From positions 107,728-171,727 of the forward strand of contig BOKV01000005.1 of NCBI GenBank assembly GCA_016861165.1: a stretch of 64,000 bases of DNA, written 5' to 3'. The DNA comes from Alphaproteobacteria bacterium (lineage in GTDB: Bacteria > Pseudomonadota > Alphaproteobacteria > Rhizobiales > Rhizobiaceae). Position numbers and translations under genes: made by a program. Under the pieces are notes generated by a model, which had not been told where the DNA came from, searched no databases, and saw nothing but the letters and a program-made list of their open reading frames with translations. Shown piece after piece: positions 7,605 to 19,030 of the stretch. Within the stretch, counting starts at the first letter, position 1; each line of letters starts with the position of its first letter.

Positions 7605-8531
7605 GTGACCCAGATACGCCTGTTCCGTGCCGCGCCGCGCGCCGCCGCCCTCGCCGCCCATGCTGCCCTCGAAGCCGCCTTCGAGGAGGACGGCCTGCCG
7701 GTCGCCGCCTTCGAAGTCGACGGCGCCGGCGACTGCTGGGCCGTCAGCGTCTACGTGTCCGGCGCGCGCGAGGCCGAGATCGCCGAGCGCATGGCAGCGG
7801 CGCTGGAGCGGGTCGGGCTGGGCACGCAGATCGGACGGGAGGCACTGGGCGAAACCGATTGGGTGGCGGCCACGCTGCGCGAACTGGCGCCGGTGCGCGC
7901 CGGCCGTTTCGTCGTCCATGGCAGCCACGACCGCGCCGCGCCGCGTGCCTGCGAGCGGGCGATCGAGATCGACGCCGCGCTCGCCTTCGGCACCGGCCAT
8001 CACGGCACCACCGCCGGCTGCCTCGACATGCTGGACGCGCTCTTCAAGCAGCGGCGGTTCGCGCGGGCCCTCGACATCGGCACCGGCACCGGCGTGCTCG
8101 CCATCGCGGCTGCCAGGGCGACGCCGGCCCGCGTCGTCGCCAGCGATATCGATCCGGTAGCGACGGCGACCGCCCGCGCCAATTGCCGGCTGAACGGCGT
8201 CGCCAGCCGCGTCGCCTGCCTCACCGCCGCCGGGCTCCGCCACCCGGCGATCGCCCGCGCCGGCCCGTTCGACCTGGTGATGGCCAACATCCTCGCTCGC
8301 CCGCTCGAAGCGATGGCGCGCGATCTCGCCCGCGCCTGCGCGCCCGGCGCCACCCTCATCCTGTCGGGATTGCTCGCCCACCAGCGTGCCCGCATCGTCG
8401 CCGCCTATCGGGCGCAGGGGCTTGTCTTCGTCCGCGCCCATCTGCGCGACGGCTGGCTGACGCTGGTCATGCGCCGGCGGTTGCCGGCTCAGGCGGCGTC
8501 GACCCGGCCGCGCCGGCGCCGCGCGGCATAG
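7605..8531 (+). CDS. prmA: Ribosomal protein L11 methyltransferase
   Basis: PrmA methylates several amino groups of ribosomal protein L11. The protein of 308 residues has a divergent N-terminal substrate-binding domain (to about 115), then FGTGHHGTT (about 127-135), the SAM motif ALDIGTGTGVLAIAAA, ASDIDPVA, and the NIL signature FDLVMANILARPL, all in PrmA order. The extreme C-terminus is arginine-rich. Its last 43 bases overlap the 3' end of the convergent phosphomannomutase-like gene. Confidence 0.92.
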   Translation: MTQIRLFRAAPRAAALAAHAALEAAFEEDGLPVAAFEVDGAGDCWAVSVYVSGAREAEIAERMAAALERVGLGTQIGREALGETDWVAATLRELAPVRAGRFVVHGSHDRAAPRACERAIEIDAALAFGTGHHGTTAGCLDMLDALFKQRRFARALDIGTGTGVLAIAAARATPARVVASDIDPVATATARANCRLNGVASRVACLTAAGLRHPAIARAGPFDLVMANILARPLEAMARDLARACAPGATLILSGLLAHQRARIVAAYRAQGLVFVRAHLRDGWLTLVMRRRLPAQAASTRPRRRRAA

Positions 8532-9247
8532 TCGCGTTCGAGGATGGCCAGCGTCTCGCGCCAGTCGGTGACGGCATGGACGCGGTGATGCGGCCCGTCG
8601 GCGGCGAGCGCCTCGGCCAGCGGCCGGTCGTTGCCGGCCGCCTGCAGGTTGTCGGCGAAGAAGTGCACCGCCGGGTCGCCGTGGCGCGCCTTGATCTCGG
8701 CCAGCACGCGGCTCTTGTTCCAGCCGCGCGGCGAGATGTCGATCGAGATCTGGCCGCCGCGGCGCGCCTCGTAGTCTGGGAACTGCCGCTCGATCGCCGC
8801 GATCAGGCGGTGGCGCTCGCCGGTGGCGCTGTCGTGGCGTTGATAGTCGGCGCGCTGGGCGGCGTCGGCGTTGCGGCCGACCACGGAGACGTTGAGCGTG
8901 CCGGCCCGCTCCTCGACATGGCGGCCGGTGCGCACGCCATAGGGGCTTTGCGCCATCAGCGCCTGGACCGCCTCGATCATCGCGTCGGGGAAGCGGTGAC
9001 GCATCGAGAACACCGCCCGGCCGCCGCGCCACAATTCGTTGCCGACGCAGGTGAAGGTGCCGGCCGCCGCCACCAGCACTTGCGTCGGGATCTGTTCGAC
9101 CACCTTGGCGTAGTCGCTGCCGGTGACCAGATAGCCGGCATGGCGCGCCAGCACGTCGGCCAGTACAAGCGCCAGCGCCGGCTCCATCGGCCGGCGCGAC
9201 GCCGTCAGCGTTCCATCGATGTCGAAGACCAGAACCGTCCGCCGCAT
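8489..9247 (-). CDS. Eukaryotic-type phosphomannomutase-like HAD phosphatase
   Basis: The 252-residue protein follows the plan of eukaryotic phosphomannomutases (PMM1/PMM2) rather than bacterial ManB: VFDIDGTLTASRRPM (D9 and D11, HAD motif I), YLVTGSDYAKVVEQ (motif II), GTLNVSVVGRNA, GGQISIDISPRGWNKSRVL (the PMM GGxxSxDxxPxGWDK signature) and a final FFADNLQAAGNDRPL metal site. Such enzymes convert mannose-6-phosphate and mannose-1-phosphate for GDP-mannose and surface sugars. Activity as a mutase rather than a phosphatase is inferred. The ATG at 9247 begins MRRTVLVFDIDG; upstream in-frame sequence is not conserved-looking. Confidence 0.82.
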   Translation of the reverse strand: MRRTVLVFDIDGTLTASRRPMEPALALVLADVLARHAGYLVTGSDYAKVVEQIPTQVLVAAAGTFTCVGNELWRGGRAVFSMRHRFPDAMIEAVQALMAQSPYGVRTGRHVEERAGTLNVSVVGRNADAAQRADYQRHDSATGERHRLIAAIERQFPDYEARRGGQISIDISPRGWNKSRVLAEIKARHGDPAVHFFADNLQAAGNDRPLAEALAADGPHHRVHAVTDWRETLAILERDYAARRRRGRVDAA

Positions 9248-9417
9248 TGCCCGCCAGCCGCCTTTCACTTGCCGCCGGCGACCATAGCCGATCGCGGTAA
9301 AGAAGGTTTTGAATTTCTGTTGCAGGCCGCAACAGCGCGGCCGGACGGCCCGCCACGGGCGCGAGGGCGGCGCCGGGCTGCGGCGCCGCCCCGCGCATCG
9401 ATCACCGGAAAGCACCC

Positions 9418-9603
9418 TCACATCGGGAAGATGGCGCCCTGGCGCTCCAGTTCCTGGCGGCTGAAGCCGGCGCGCGCCAGCGTCTCGTCATCGAACTGCA
9501 GCAGCGCCGCGTTGACGTAGCGCCGGGCCTGGCGTTCGCGTGCCTTGACCATGCGGTCGAAGCCCGAGCGGGTGGCACGGCGGATTCCAGCAAAGAAAGA
9601 CAT
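9418..9603 (-). CDS. DUF1127 small protein
   Basis: A 61-residue basic protein starting MSFFAGIRRATRSGFDRMV, with the arginine-rich first half and the DETLARAGFSRQELERQ end typical of DUF1127 (YjiS-like) proteins. In rhizobia, small proteins of this domain have been linked to RNA turnover and to phosphate and carbon metabolism, but the role of this copy is unknown. AAAGGAG stands eight bases before the ATG at 9603, a strong site. The gene is divergent from the aminopeptidase P gene across 258 bases that include an interrupted inverted repeat around TTGCATGATGC/GTGCATCAG. Confidence 0.82.
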   Translation of the reverse strand: MSFFAGIRRATRSGFDRMVKARERQARRYVNAALLQFDDETLARAGFSRQELERQGAIFPM

Positions 9604-9861
9604 CGGGTTGCTCCTTTCACTGAAGCCACTGTCTTTCCTCCCTGCGGCAAAGGTATGCTGCGGCGCACAACGCGACAACCACCAGGCTTGCATGATGCCG
9701 TTGCACCGCCTGCATGGCGCGATGATGAATTGTGCATCAGCTATTCTACTACTGCATGCCTACCTCGCGTTGCGCGCATGGCGGCGGCGCGGTTCGGAGC
9801 CGTTCCCTCCCATGCCCGCCCGCGTTATAGGAGTGGCATCCGTCGCCGGAGACCGCCCGCC

Positions 9862-11697
9862 ATGTTCCAGACTTTCGACGAGCGATCCTCGCCCGCCGCC
9901 GCGGCCGCCCGCATCGGCCGCCTGCGCGAGGAGATGCGTCGCGAGGGCCTCGACGCCTTTCTCGTGCCCCATGCCGACGAACATCAGAGCGAATATCCGC
10001 CGGCCGATGCCGAGCGTCTGGCGTGGCTGACCGGCTTCACCGGTTCGGCCGGCTTCTGCATCGTGACGCCCGACCGGGCGGTTCTGTTCGTCGACGGCCG
10101 CTACACGCTGCAGGCACGCGCCCAGACCGACCCCGGCCTCATCGAGATCGACAATTTGATCGACCATCCGCCCTCCGCCTGGCTGGAGGCCAATGCGACA
10201 GCCGGCATGAAGGTCGGCTTCGACCCATGGCTCGTCACCATCGAGCAGAAGAAGCGCTTCACCAGGGCGCTGGCGAAGAGGGATGCCGCGCTGGTGCCGG
10301 CCGCCAACCTCATCGACCGCATCTGGACCGACCGGCCCGCCCGCCCGAGTGGCCGCGTCAGCCTGCATCCGATCGAGTTCGCCGGCCGGCCTGCGCCGGA
10401 AAAGCTCGACGAACTGTCGCGGGCCGTGGCCGAGGCCGGCGCCGACCATTGCGTGCTGACCGATCCCGCCTCGGTGGCCTGGGCATTCAACATCCGCGGC
10501 GACGACGTCCGCCACATCCCGGTGGCGCTCGCCTTCGCGCTCATTTCCGCAGAGGGCCAGCCGGTGCTGTTCATCGATGCCGCCAAGCCGGACGATGCGG
10601 CACGGGCCGCGCTCGGCGCCATCTGCCGCCTCGCCGATCCCGCGACATTGCTGGGTGAGATCGCCGGCATTGCCCATGGCCGAAAATTCCTGTGCGACCG
10701 CGCGCTCGTTGCCAGCGCCATCGAGCGGTGCATCGCCGACCATGGCGGCATCGTGGTCGCCGGCGACGATCCGGTGGCGATGCGCCGCGCCGTCAAGAAC
10801 GAGGCCGAGATCGTCGGCATGCGCGCCGCCCACTTGCGCGACGGCGTCGCCGTCAGCCGCTTCCTCGCCTGGCTCGACCGCCAGCCTCCCGGCATTCTCG
10901 ACGAGATCGGCGCCGCCGTCCGGCTGGAGGCGATCCGGGCCGAGACGGCCGCGCAGATGAACAGCGAGCTGAAGGACCTGTCTTTCGACACCATTTCGGC
11001 CGCAGGCGCCCATGGCGCCATCGTCCACTACCGCGTGACGACGGCGACCAACGCGCCGCTGGCGGCCGACACGCTCTACCTGGTCGATTCGGGTGCGCAG
11101 TTCGTCGACGGGACCACCGACATCACCCGCACCGTCGCGATCGGCCGGCCGCCGGCGGGCGCCCGCGAGGACTTCACCCTGGTGCTGAAGGGCCACATCG
11201 CCATCGCCAACGCCCGCTTTCCGCAGGGCACCCGCGGCATCGACATCGACGCCTTCGCCCGGCGCCCGCTGTGGGACCGCGGCAGGGACTATGCCCACGG
11301 CACCGGCCACGGCATCGGCGCCTATCTGTCGGTGCATGAGGGCCCGGCCTCGATTTCGCGGCGCGGCCTGGTGGCACTCAAGGCCGGCATGATCCTGTCG
11401 AACGAACCCGGCTTCTACCGCGAGGGCGCCTACGGCATCCGCATCGAGAATCTCGTGCTCGTGCGCGATTGCGCCGATTTCGAGCGCTTCCTCGAGTTCG
11501 AGACGCTGACGCTGGCGCCGATCGACCGCCGCCTGATCGACGCGGGCCTGCTGTCGCCGGACGAGGTCGCCTGGCTCGATGCCTACCACGCCCGCGTTCG
11601 CACGGCGCTGTCGGCCCATCTCGACGAAAACGACCGCGCCTGGCTGGCGGCGGCCTGCGCGCCGCTGGCGGCCGGCTTCACAATCCGAGCGCCCTGA
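9862..11697 (+). CDS. Aminopeptidase P (Xaa-Pro aminopeptidase)
   Basis: This M24B metallopeptidase removes an N-terminal residue preceding proline. At 611 residues it is the long, three-domain form seen in eukaryotes and alphaproteobacteria: two creatinase-like N-terminal domains (to about 310) and a pita-bread catalytic domain. Metal ligands are visible as two aspartates in LVDSGAQFVDGTTDITRT, His in GTGHGIGAYLSVHEGP, and glutamates in NEPGFYREGAYGIRIENL. The start MFQTFDERSS fits the family. Its stop overlaps the end of the convergent azlD by twenty bases. Confidence 0.92.
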   Translation: MFQTFDERSSPAAAAARIGRLREEMRREGLDAFLVPHADEHQSEYPPADAERLAWLTGFTGSAGFCIVTPDRAVLFVDGRYTLQARAQTDPGLIEIDNLIDHPPSAWLEANATAGMKVGFDPWLVTIEQKKRFTRALAKRDAALVPAANLIDRIWTDRPARPSGRVSLHPIEFAGRPAPEKLDELSRAVAEAGADHCVLTDPASVAWAFNIRGDDVRHIPVALAFALISAEGQPVLFIDAAKPDDAARAALGAICRLADPATLLGEIAGIAHGRKFLCDRALVASAIERCIADHGGIVVAGDDPVAMRRAVKNEAEIVGMRAAHLRDGVAVSRFLAWLDRQPPGILDEIGAAVRLEAIRAETAAQMNSELKDLSFDTISAAGAHGAIVHYRVTTATNAPLAADTLYLVDSGAQFVDGTTDITRTVAIGRPPAGAREDFTLVLKGHIAIANARFPQGTRGIDIDAFARRPLWDRGRDYAHGTGHGIGAYLSVHEGPASISRRGLVALKAGMILSNEPGFYREGAYGIRIENLVLVRDCADFERFLEFETLTLAPIDRRLIDAGLLSPDEVAWLDAYHARVRTALSAHLDENDRAWLAAACAPLAAGFTIRAP

Positions 11698-11980
11698 GGC
11701 CGATGATCGTGGCCGCGCCGGCGAGGAACAGGCCGAGCATGCCGAAGCGCAGCGCCGCAACGGCCGTGACGGCCAGCGCCGCCACCTCGGCCACCCCGCC
11801 GTTGAACAGTTGCGGCGCCACCAGCGTGGCCAGCACCGCCGCCGGCACCGCGTCGAGCCCGGCCTCCACGCGCGGCGGGATGGAGCGAAAACGCGACAGC
11901 ACGAGATGGCCGCCGATGCGGGTGAGATAGGTGGCGACCGCCCCGCCCAGGATAACCAGCGCCTGCTCGCTGAGCATCAT
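11678..11980 (-). CDS. azlD: AzlD-type branched-chain amino acid exporter subunit
   Basis: A 100-residue protein with about three to four hydrophobic segments and the family motif ATYLTRIGGHLVLSRF, starting MMLSEQALVI. AzlD pairs with the larger AzlC to export branched-chain amino acids or analogues. Its ATG overlaps the azlC stop by four bases, so the two are translated together. The 3' end overlaps the end of the aminopeptidase gene on the other strand. Confidence 0.88.
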   Translation of the reverse strand: MMLSEQALVILGGAVATYLTRIGGHLVLSRFRSIPPRVEAGLDAVPAAVLATLVAPQLFNGGVAEVAALAVTAVAALRFGMLGLFLAGAATIIGLRALGL

Positions 11981-12687
11981 CGGCTCGCCCCTTCCGCCGC
12001 CGCCCCGCTTCCGGCACGCGGCGGCAGCACTACCGCCAGCAGGATGCCGGCGATGGCGCCGAGCGACACGTGCCAGGGCGAGCCGACAAGGTGCCAGGCA
12101 ACCACCGAGGCCGCGCCGCTGGCGACGATGACCGGCAGCCACAACGGCCGCTTGCGGAAGCTCATGACCAGGCCGAGGAAATAGATCGGCAGCAGGAAGT
12201 CGAGGCCGAAGGCATGCGGGTCGGGGATCAGCCGGCCGAACAGCGCGCCGAGCCAGCACAGGCCGATCCAGCACAGATAGTTGGTGAGCCCCAGTCCCAT
12301 GTACCAGCGCAGCGTCAGCGCCTTGCCGGCGCCGACATGCTTTTCGGATTCGGCGAACTGCGGATCGGTCAGGAAGAAGAAGGCGAGCGCCTTCTGCCCG
12401 GCGGAGAACCGACGCATGCGCCGGCCGATCGCCGCCGAATAGAGCACATGGCGGAAGTTGACCGCGAAGATCGACAGCACGATCAGCCACGGCGCCACCT
12501 TCTGGCCGTAGAGCTCGATGCCGACCATCTGGCTGGCTCCGGCGAAAATCGTGGCCGACGCGAGCACCACGTCGAAGCTGGTCAGGCCGTTGTCGACGCC
12601 GAGTGCCCCGAACAGCAGTCCGAAGGGAATGAACGATATGACGATCGGCAGCGCCGTGCGCGCACCGTCGCGGAATTCGGAATCCAT
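11977..12687 (-). CDS. azlC: AzlC family exporter subunit
   Basis: The protein of 236 residues opens with DGARTALPIVISFIPFGLLFG and has about six membrane segments; FAGASQMVGIELYGQ and AVNFRHVLYSAAI are AzlC signatures. With AzlD it forms the inner-membrane exporter for branched-chain amino acids (known from BrnFE and AzlCD). No regulator of the Lrp/AsnC type lies next to the pair in this window, so control is unclear. Confidence 0.9.
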   Translation of the reverse strand: MDSEFRDGARTALPIVISFIPFGLLFGALGVDNGLTSFDVVLASATIFAGASQMVGIELYGQKVAPWLIVLSIFAVNFRHVLYSAAIGRRMRRFSAGQKALAFFFLTDPQFAESEKHVGAGKALTLRWYMGLGLTNYLCWIGLCWLGALFGRLIPDPHAFGLDFLLPIYFLGLVMSFRKRPLWLPVIVASGAASVVAWHLVGSPWHVSLGAIAGILLAVVLPPRAGSGAAAEGASR

Positions 12688-12800
12688 GCGCGGCCGTCCC
12701 GGGAGGAGAGCATTTTCTAGGGCGGTCCGCGGCGCCTGTCAGCCCAATTTTTCTGAACGACCCGCTTACGCCGGTTGAGGCACCGCGCTCCTCGTCCGCT

Positions 12801-13247
12801 TCACATCCGCTCGCCCGGCAGGCGGCTCGCCTGTCTTGCCCAGTCGGTGAACCGCGCCTCGTCGAGTTCGCCCTCGTGGATGTCGAGATAGCGCACTTCC
12901 CGGTGCTTCGACTTGCCCGGCGGCACGGGATCGAGCGAAGTGCCGCGGAAGAACGTCACCTTCACGTAGTTCGTGAAGCAGTGGAAGCTCAGGAACCATG
13001 CGCCCTCCTCGACACCGTAGAAGGGCGAGTTCCACTTGACTGCCTTCTTCACGCCGGGAACGGTCTGCCCGATCAGCGCGTCGAGGCGGCGCCCGACCTC
13101 GCGCTTCCAGCCCGGCATCGCCGCGATGTAGGCCTGCACGGGGGCCTCGCCATGGCCTTTCGCTATCTGCGGGTTACCGCCCGACAGCAGCACCGGCCGG
13201 CGGGGTTCGGCCCCGGTCTCTCCGGATTTCGCTGGCTTTGCCGCCAT
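12801..13247 (-). CDS. DUF1801 domain protein
   Basis: The 148-residue product shows the DUF1801/YdhG-like pattern: AAMPGWKREVGRRLDALIG, then VKKAVKWNSPFYG and SFHCFTNYVKVTFFRG. The family is a small alpha-beta fold of uncertain role. The first 35 residues are charged and low in complexity. GGGAG eight bases before the ATG at 13247 supports that start rather than the GTG three codons earlier. It stands alone, 33 bases after the ligA stop on the same strand, so it may be read through from ligA. Confidence 0.8.
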   Translation of the reverse strand: MAAKPAKSGETGAEPRRPVLLSGGNPQIAKGHGEAPVQAYIAAMPGWKREVGRRLDALIGQTVPGVKKAVKWNSPFYGVEEGAWFLSFHCFTNYVKVTFFRGTSLDPVPPGKSKHREVRYLDIHEGELDEARFTDWARQASRLPGERM

Positions 13248-13280
13248 GCCGTCCACTCCCTTCGTCTGTCCGACCCGATG

Positions 13281-16080
<2,800 letters not shown>

Positions 16081-16197
16081 CCTGCCCTCGACGGAGGTCA
16101 TGCGCAAAGGTTCGTCCCGAGGGCACAATAGTCAACGGCGGCGCCGAGGCAAACCCCCCGCGCCGCCGGTCTTTCGCTGGTCTGGCGCGGCCGCCGC

Positions 16198-16797
16198 TCA
16201 GGCCGCCTGGTCGGCCGCCCCGTCGCGCTCGCGCGCCGCGCCGAGCGCCCTGACCCACCAGCCGAACTGGGCCAGCATGTCGTCGGCGCTCCGGTTGAGG
16301 TGGTCGAGTTCGGCGAGGCCCTTGTCGCCCTGCATGACGGCCAGGAAGTCCGGCATCAGGATATGGACGCCGGCTCTGATCGGCGACATCTGCAATTCGA
16401 TCGAATGCAGCCGCAACTGCTCGACGGCGCGCGCGCCGCCGACGCCGCCATAGCCGACGAACGCCACCGGCTTGCGGTTCCATTCGCGGTAGGCGTAGTC
16501 GAGCGCGTTCTTCAGCGCCGCCGTCGGCCCGCGATTGTATTCCGCCGCCACGATGATGAAGCCGTCGAGGCTGTCGATCTTCTGCTGCCAGCGCTTCGCC
16601 ACGGCGTTCTCCGACGGTCCCCAGGCCGGCGACGCCCTCTCCTCGAAGAACGGCAGCGGGTAGTCGCGCAGGTCGAGCAGTTCGATGTCGAATTCGCCCC
16701 TGGCCTTCGCCCGCGCGCTGATCCACTCGGCCGGCTTGTCGGCGAAGCGGCCCGGCCGGGTCGAGCCGATGATGATCCCGATTCTTGGCTTGGCCAT
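16198..16797 (-). CDS. NADPH-dependent FMN reductase / quinone reductase
   Basis: The 199-residue flavodoxin-like protein starts MAKPRIGIIIGSTRPGRFAD, with the GSTRxGR phosphate-binding loop, and contains AEYNRGPTAALKNALDYAY, the FMN-contacting stretch of the NADPH-dependent FMN reductase family (ArsH/ChrR/YieF type). It would reduce quinones, azo compounds or flavin with NADPH. It is divergently paired with an HxlR regulator, a pairing known for redox- or electrophile-sensing systems. Confidence 0.87.
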   Translation of the reverse strand: MAKPRIGIIIGSTRPGRFADKPAEWISARAKARGEFDIELLDLRDYPLPFFEERASPAWGPSENAVAKRWQQKIDSLDGFIIVAAEYNRGPTAALKNALDYAYREWNRKPVAFVGYGGVGGARAVEQLRLHSIELQMSPIRAGVHILMPDFLAVMQGDKGLAELDHLNRSADDMLAQFGWWVRALGAARERDGAADQAA

Positions 16798-16819
16798 TGT
16801 CAGTCCCTTTTTTCGCTCT

Positions 16820-16854
16820 GGTATGGATTGGATACCGGCGCTATATTGGATACC
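16820..16854. promoter_or_regulatory. Candidate HxlR operator between the divergent genes
   Basis: The block ATTGGATACC occurs twice, at 16827-16836 and 16845-16854, 18 bases apart, and the first is part of an inverted repeat GGTATGGATTGGATACC (16820-16836, arms GGTAT/ATACC). It lies between the starts of the FMN reductase and the HxlR gene, the place and spacing expected for a dimeric regulator controlling both. Confidence 0.5.
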
Positions 16855-16882
16855 TAAGAGACAGGCGCAAGAAGGCACTTCG

Positions 16883-17290
16883 TTGACAGTCAGTCACCAT
16901 GACGAGACCGGCCAGGCGGCGGCGGATCGCGGTTGGCAACATGCCGGCGATTGCCGTGCCATCAGCGAGGTGCTGTCGCGCATCGGCGACAAGTGGACGG
17001 TGCTGGTCGTCGAGCTGCTCGATGGCGGCCCGATGCGGTTCAACGAGCTGCGCCGGCGCATCGGCAACATTTCGCAGAAGATGTTGACGACGACGCTGCG
17101 CAATCTGGAGCGCGACGGCTTCGTCACCCGCACCGTCTTTCCGACGATCCCGCCGCGCGTCGACTATGAACTGACCGGGCTCGGCCGCGAATTGCGGGTG
17201 CCGGTCAAGGCGCTCGGCCACTGGGCGCGCGCCAACATCGACCGCATCCAGGAGGCCCGCGAGCGCTTCGACGGCACCCGCCAGGGCTGA
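16883..17290 (+). CDS. HxlR-family transcriptional regulator
   Basis: The product (135 residues from the TTG at 16883) is a winged-helix protein with the HxlR core: a cysteine near the N-terminus (HAGDCRAISEVLSRIGDKWT), the wing motif RFNELRRRIGNISQKMLT and VDYELTGLGREL. In YodB/HypR-type members that cysteine senses quinones or oxidants. The open frame extends upstream across the candidate operator, so I prefer the TTG, which has AAGAAGG upstream; the start is uncertain. It probably represses itself and the FMN reductase. Confidence 0.82.
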   Translation: MTVSHHDETGQAAADRGWQHAGDCRAISEVLSRIGDKWTVLVVELLDGGPMRFNELRRRIGNISQKMLTTTLRNLERDGFVTRTVFPTIPPRVDYELTGLGRELRVPVKALGHWARANIDRIQEARERFDGTRQG

Positions 17291-17331
17291 CACCGAGACT
17301 TCGTCCCGCCGGGCGGCGACGCGGACGGGCG

Positions 17332-19017
17332 CTATGCCGCCGACTGGGAGATCAGCCGGGCGGCGGCCGCGCGCGCCTCCTCGGTGACGGTGGCGCCGGC
17401 CAGCATGCGCGCGATCTCCTCGCGGCGCGCCTCGCCCGCCACCCGCTCGACCGCGGTGACAACCTGTTCCGGCGTTCCGCCATTGGCGGCGCGCGCGCTC
17501 TTGGTGATCAGGAAGTGATCGCCGGCCCGCGCCGCCACCTGCGGCGCATGGGTGACCGACAGCACCTGCACGCGCTCGGCCAGTCTGGCGAGCCGCTGGC
17601 CGATGGCGTCCGCCACCGCGCCGCCGACGCCGGCGTCGATCTCGTCGAAGACCAGCGTCGGCGCCGAACCGCGGTCGGCCAGCGCCACCTTCAGCGCCAG
17701 CAGGAAACGCGCCAGCTCGCCGCCGGAGGCGATCTTCATCAGCGGTCCGGCCGGCGTGCCCGGATTGGTGCGCACCCGGAACTCGACCGCGTCGATGCCC
17801 TGCGGACCCGCCTGCTCCGGGTCGGCCTCGATGCCGACGAAGAAGCGCGCGTGTTCGAGCTTCAGCGCCGGAAGTTCGCCGCCCACGGCCGCCTCCAGCG
17901 TCTCGGCCGCCCGCGCGCGGCGCCGCGACAGCTCGCCGGCGTTGCGCCGGTATTCGGCCTCGAGCCCGCCCACCTGCCGTTCGAGCGCCGCCAGACGCTC
18001 CTCGCCGGCGTCGAAGGCCGCCAGCTCGTCGGCCATGCGCACGGCAAGGTCGGCCAGATCGTCGACCGGCACCGCGAACTTGCGGGAGGCAGCCCGCAGC
18101 GCGAACAGCCGTTCCTCGGCTTGTTCCAGTTCGCGCGGATCGAACTCGGTCTCCGCCAGCGCCCGTTCGAGCGCCTGCTGGGCCTCCATCAGCCCGTTCA
18201 GCCCCTGGTCGAGATGACCGATCGCCTCGTCGATGATGCCCGGCGCCTCGGCCGCCTTGCGCTCGAGCCGCCGGATGAGGCTCGACAGGCTCGGTACCGG
18301 CGAGGCCGCCCCGCCCAGGACCTCGACCGCCTCGGCGATGTCGGCAGCGATCTTCTCCACCTTCATCAGCCGCGCCCGCCTTTCGGCCAGCGCCTCCTCC
18401 TCGCCCGGCAGCGGCGCCAGCCGGGTCAGCTCTTCCACGGCGGCACGCAGATAGTCGGCCTCGCGCTCGCCGCGGGCGGCCTTCTGCCGCAATTCATCGA
18501 GCTGGCGCCGGGCGGCGCGCCAGGCCGACCAGGTGGCCGCGGTGATCGCCACGTCGGCCTCCAGCCCGCCAAAGGCGTCGAGCAGCGCCCGGTGCACCTG
18601 CGGATCGACCAGCGCCCGCTCGTCGTGCTGGCCGTGGATCTCGACCAGCGCCTGGCCGACGCGGCGCATCAGCCCGACCGACACCGGCGCGTCGTTGACG
18701 AAGGCGCGGGTCCGCCCGTCGGCGCCCTGCACCCGCCGCAGCAGGATGTCGCCCTCACCGGCGATGGCGTTCTCGGCGAGGATGGCGCGGACCGGATGGC
18801 CCGGCCCCGGCGCGAACAGCGCGGTGACCTGTCCCTGTTCGGCGCCGGCGCGCACCAAGCCGCCGTCGCCGCGCGCTCCCAGGGCCAGCGCCAGCGCGTC
18901 GAGCAGGATCGACTTGCCGGCGCCGGTCTCGCCGGTCAGCACCGACAGCCCGGACCGGAAATCGATCTCCAGCCGTTCGATGAGGACGATGTCGCGGATC
19001 GAAAGCTGCGCCAGCAT
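17332..19017 (-). CDS. recN: DNA repair protein RecN
   Basis: RecN is an SMC-like ATPase that helps repair double-strand breaks. The protein of 561 residues begins MLAQLSIRDIVLIERLEIDF, with Walker A GETGAGKS at 29-36, a long central coiled coil rich in Ala, Glu and Arg (about 150-370), the signature ASGGELARF and Walker B LVFDEIDAGVGG, then VLSVTHAPQVAA. It starts 13 bases after the bamD stop and belongs to the lpxC-bamD-recN run. Confidence 0.95.
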   Translation of the reverse strand: MLAQLSIRDIVLIERLEIDFRSGLSVLTGETGAGKSILLDALALALGARGDGGLVRAGAEQGQVTALFAPGPGHPVRAILAENAIAGEGDILLRRVQGADGRTRAFVNDAPVSVGLMRRVGQALVEIHGQHDERALVDPQVHRALLDAFGGLEADVAITAATWSAWRAARRQLDELRQKAARGEREADYLRAAVEELTRLAPLPGEEEALAERRARLMKVEKIAADIAEAVEVLGGAASPVPSLSSLIRRLERKAAEAPGIIDEAIGHLDQGLNGLMEAQQALERALAETEFDPRELEQAEERLFALRAASRKFAVPVDDLADLAVRMADELAAFDAGEERLAALERQVGGLEAEYRRNAGELSRRRARAAETLEAAVGGELPALKLEHARFFVGIEADPEQAGPQGIDAVEFRVRTNPGTPAGPLMKIASGGELARFLLALKVALADRGSAPTLVFDEIDAGVGGAVADAIGQRLARLAERVQVLSVTHAPQVAARAGDHFLITKSARAANGGTPEQVVTAVERVAGEARREEIARMLAGATVTEEARAAAARLISQSAA

Positions 19018-19030
19018 CCCGAGCCGCTGC

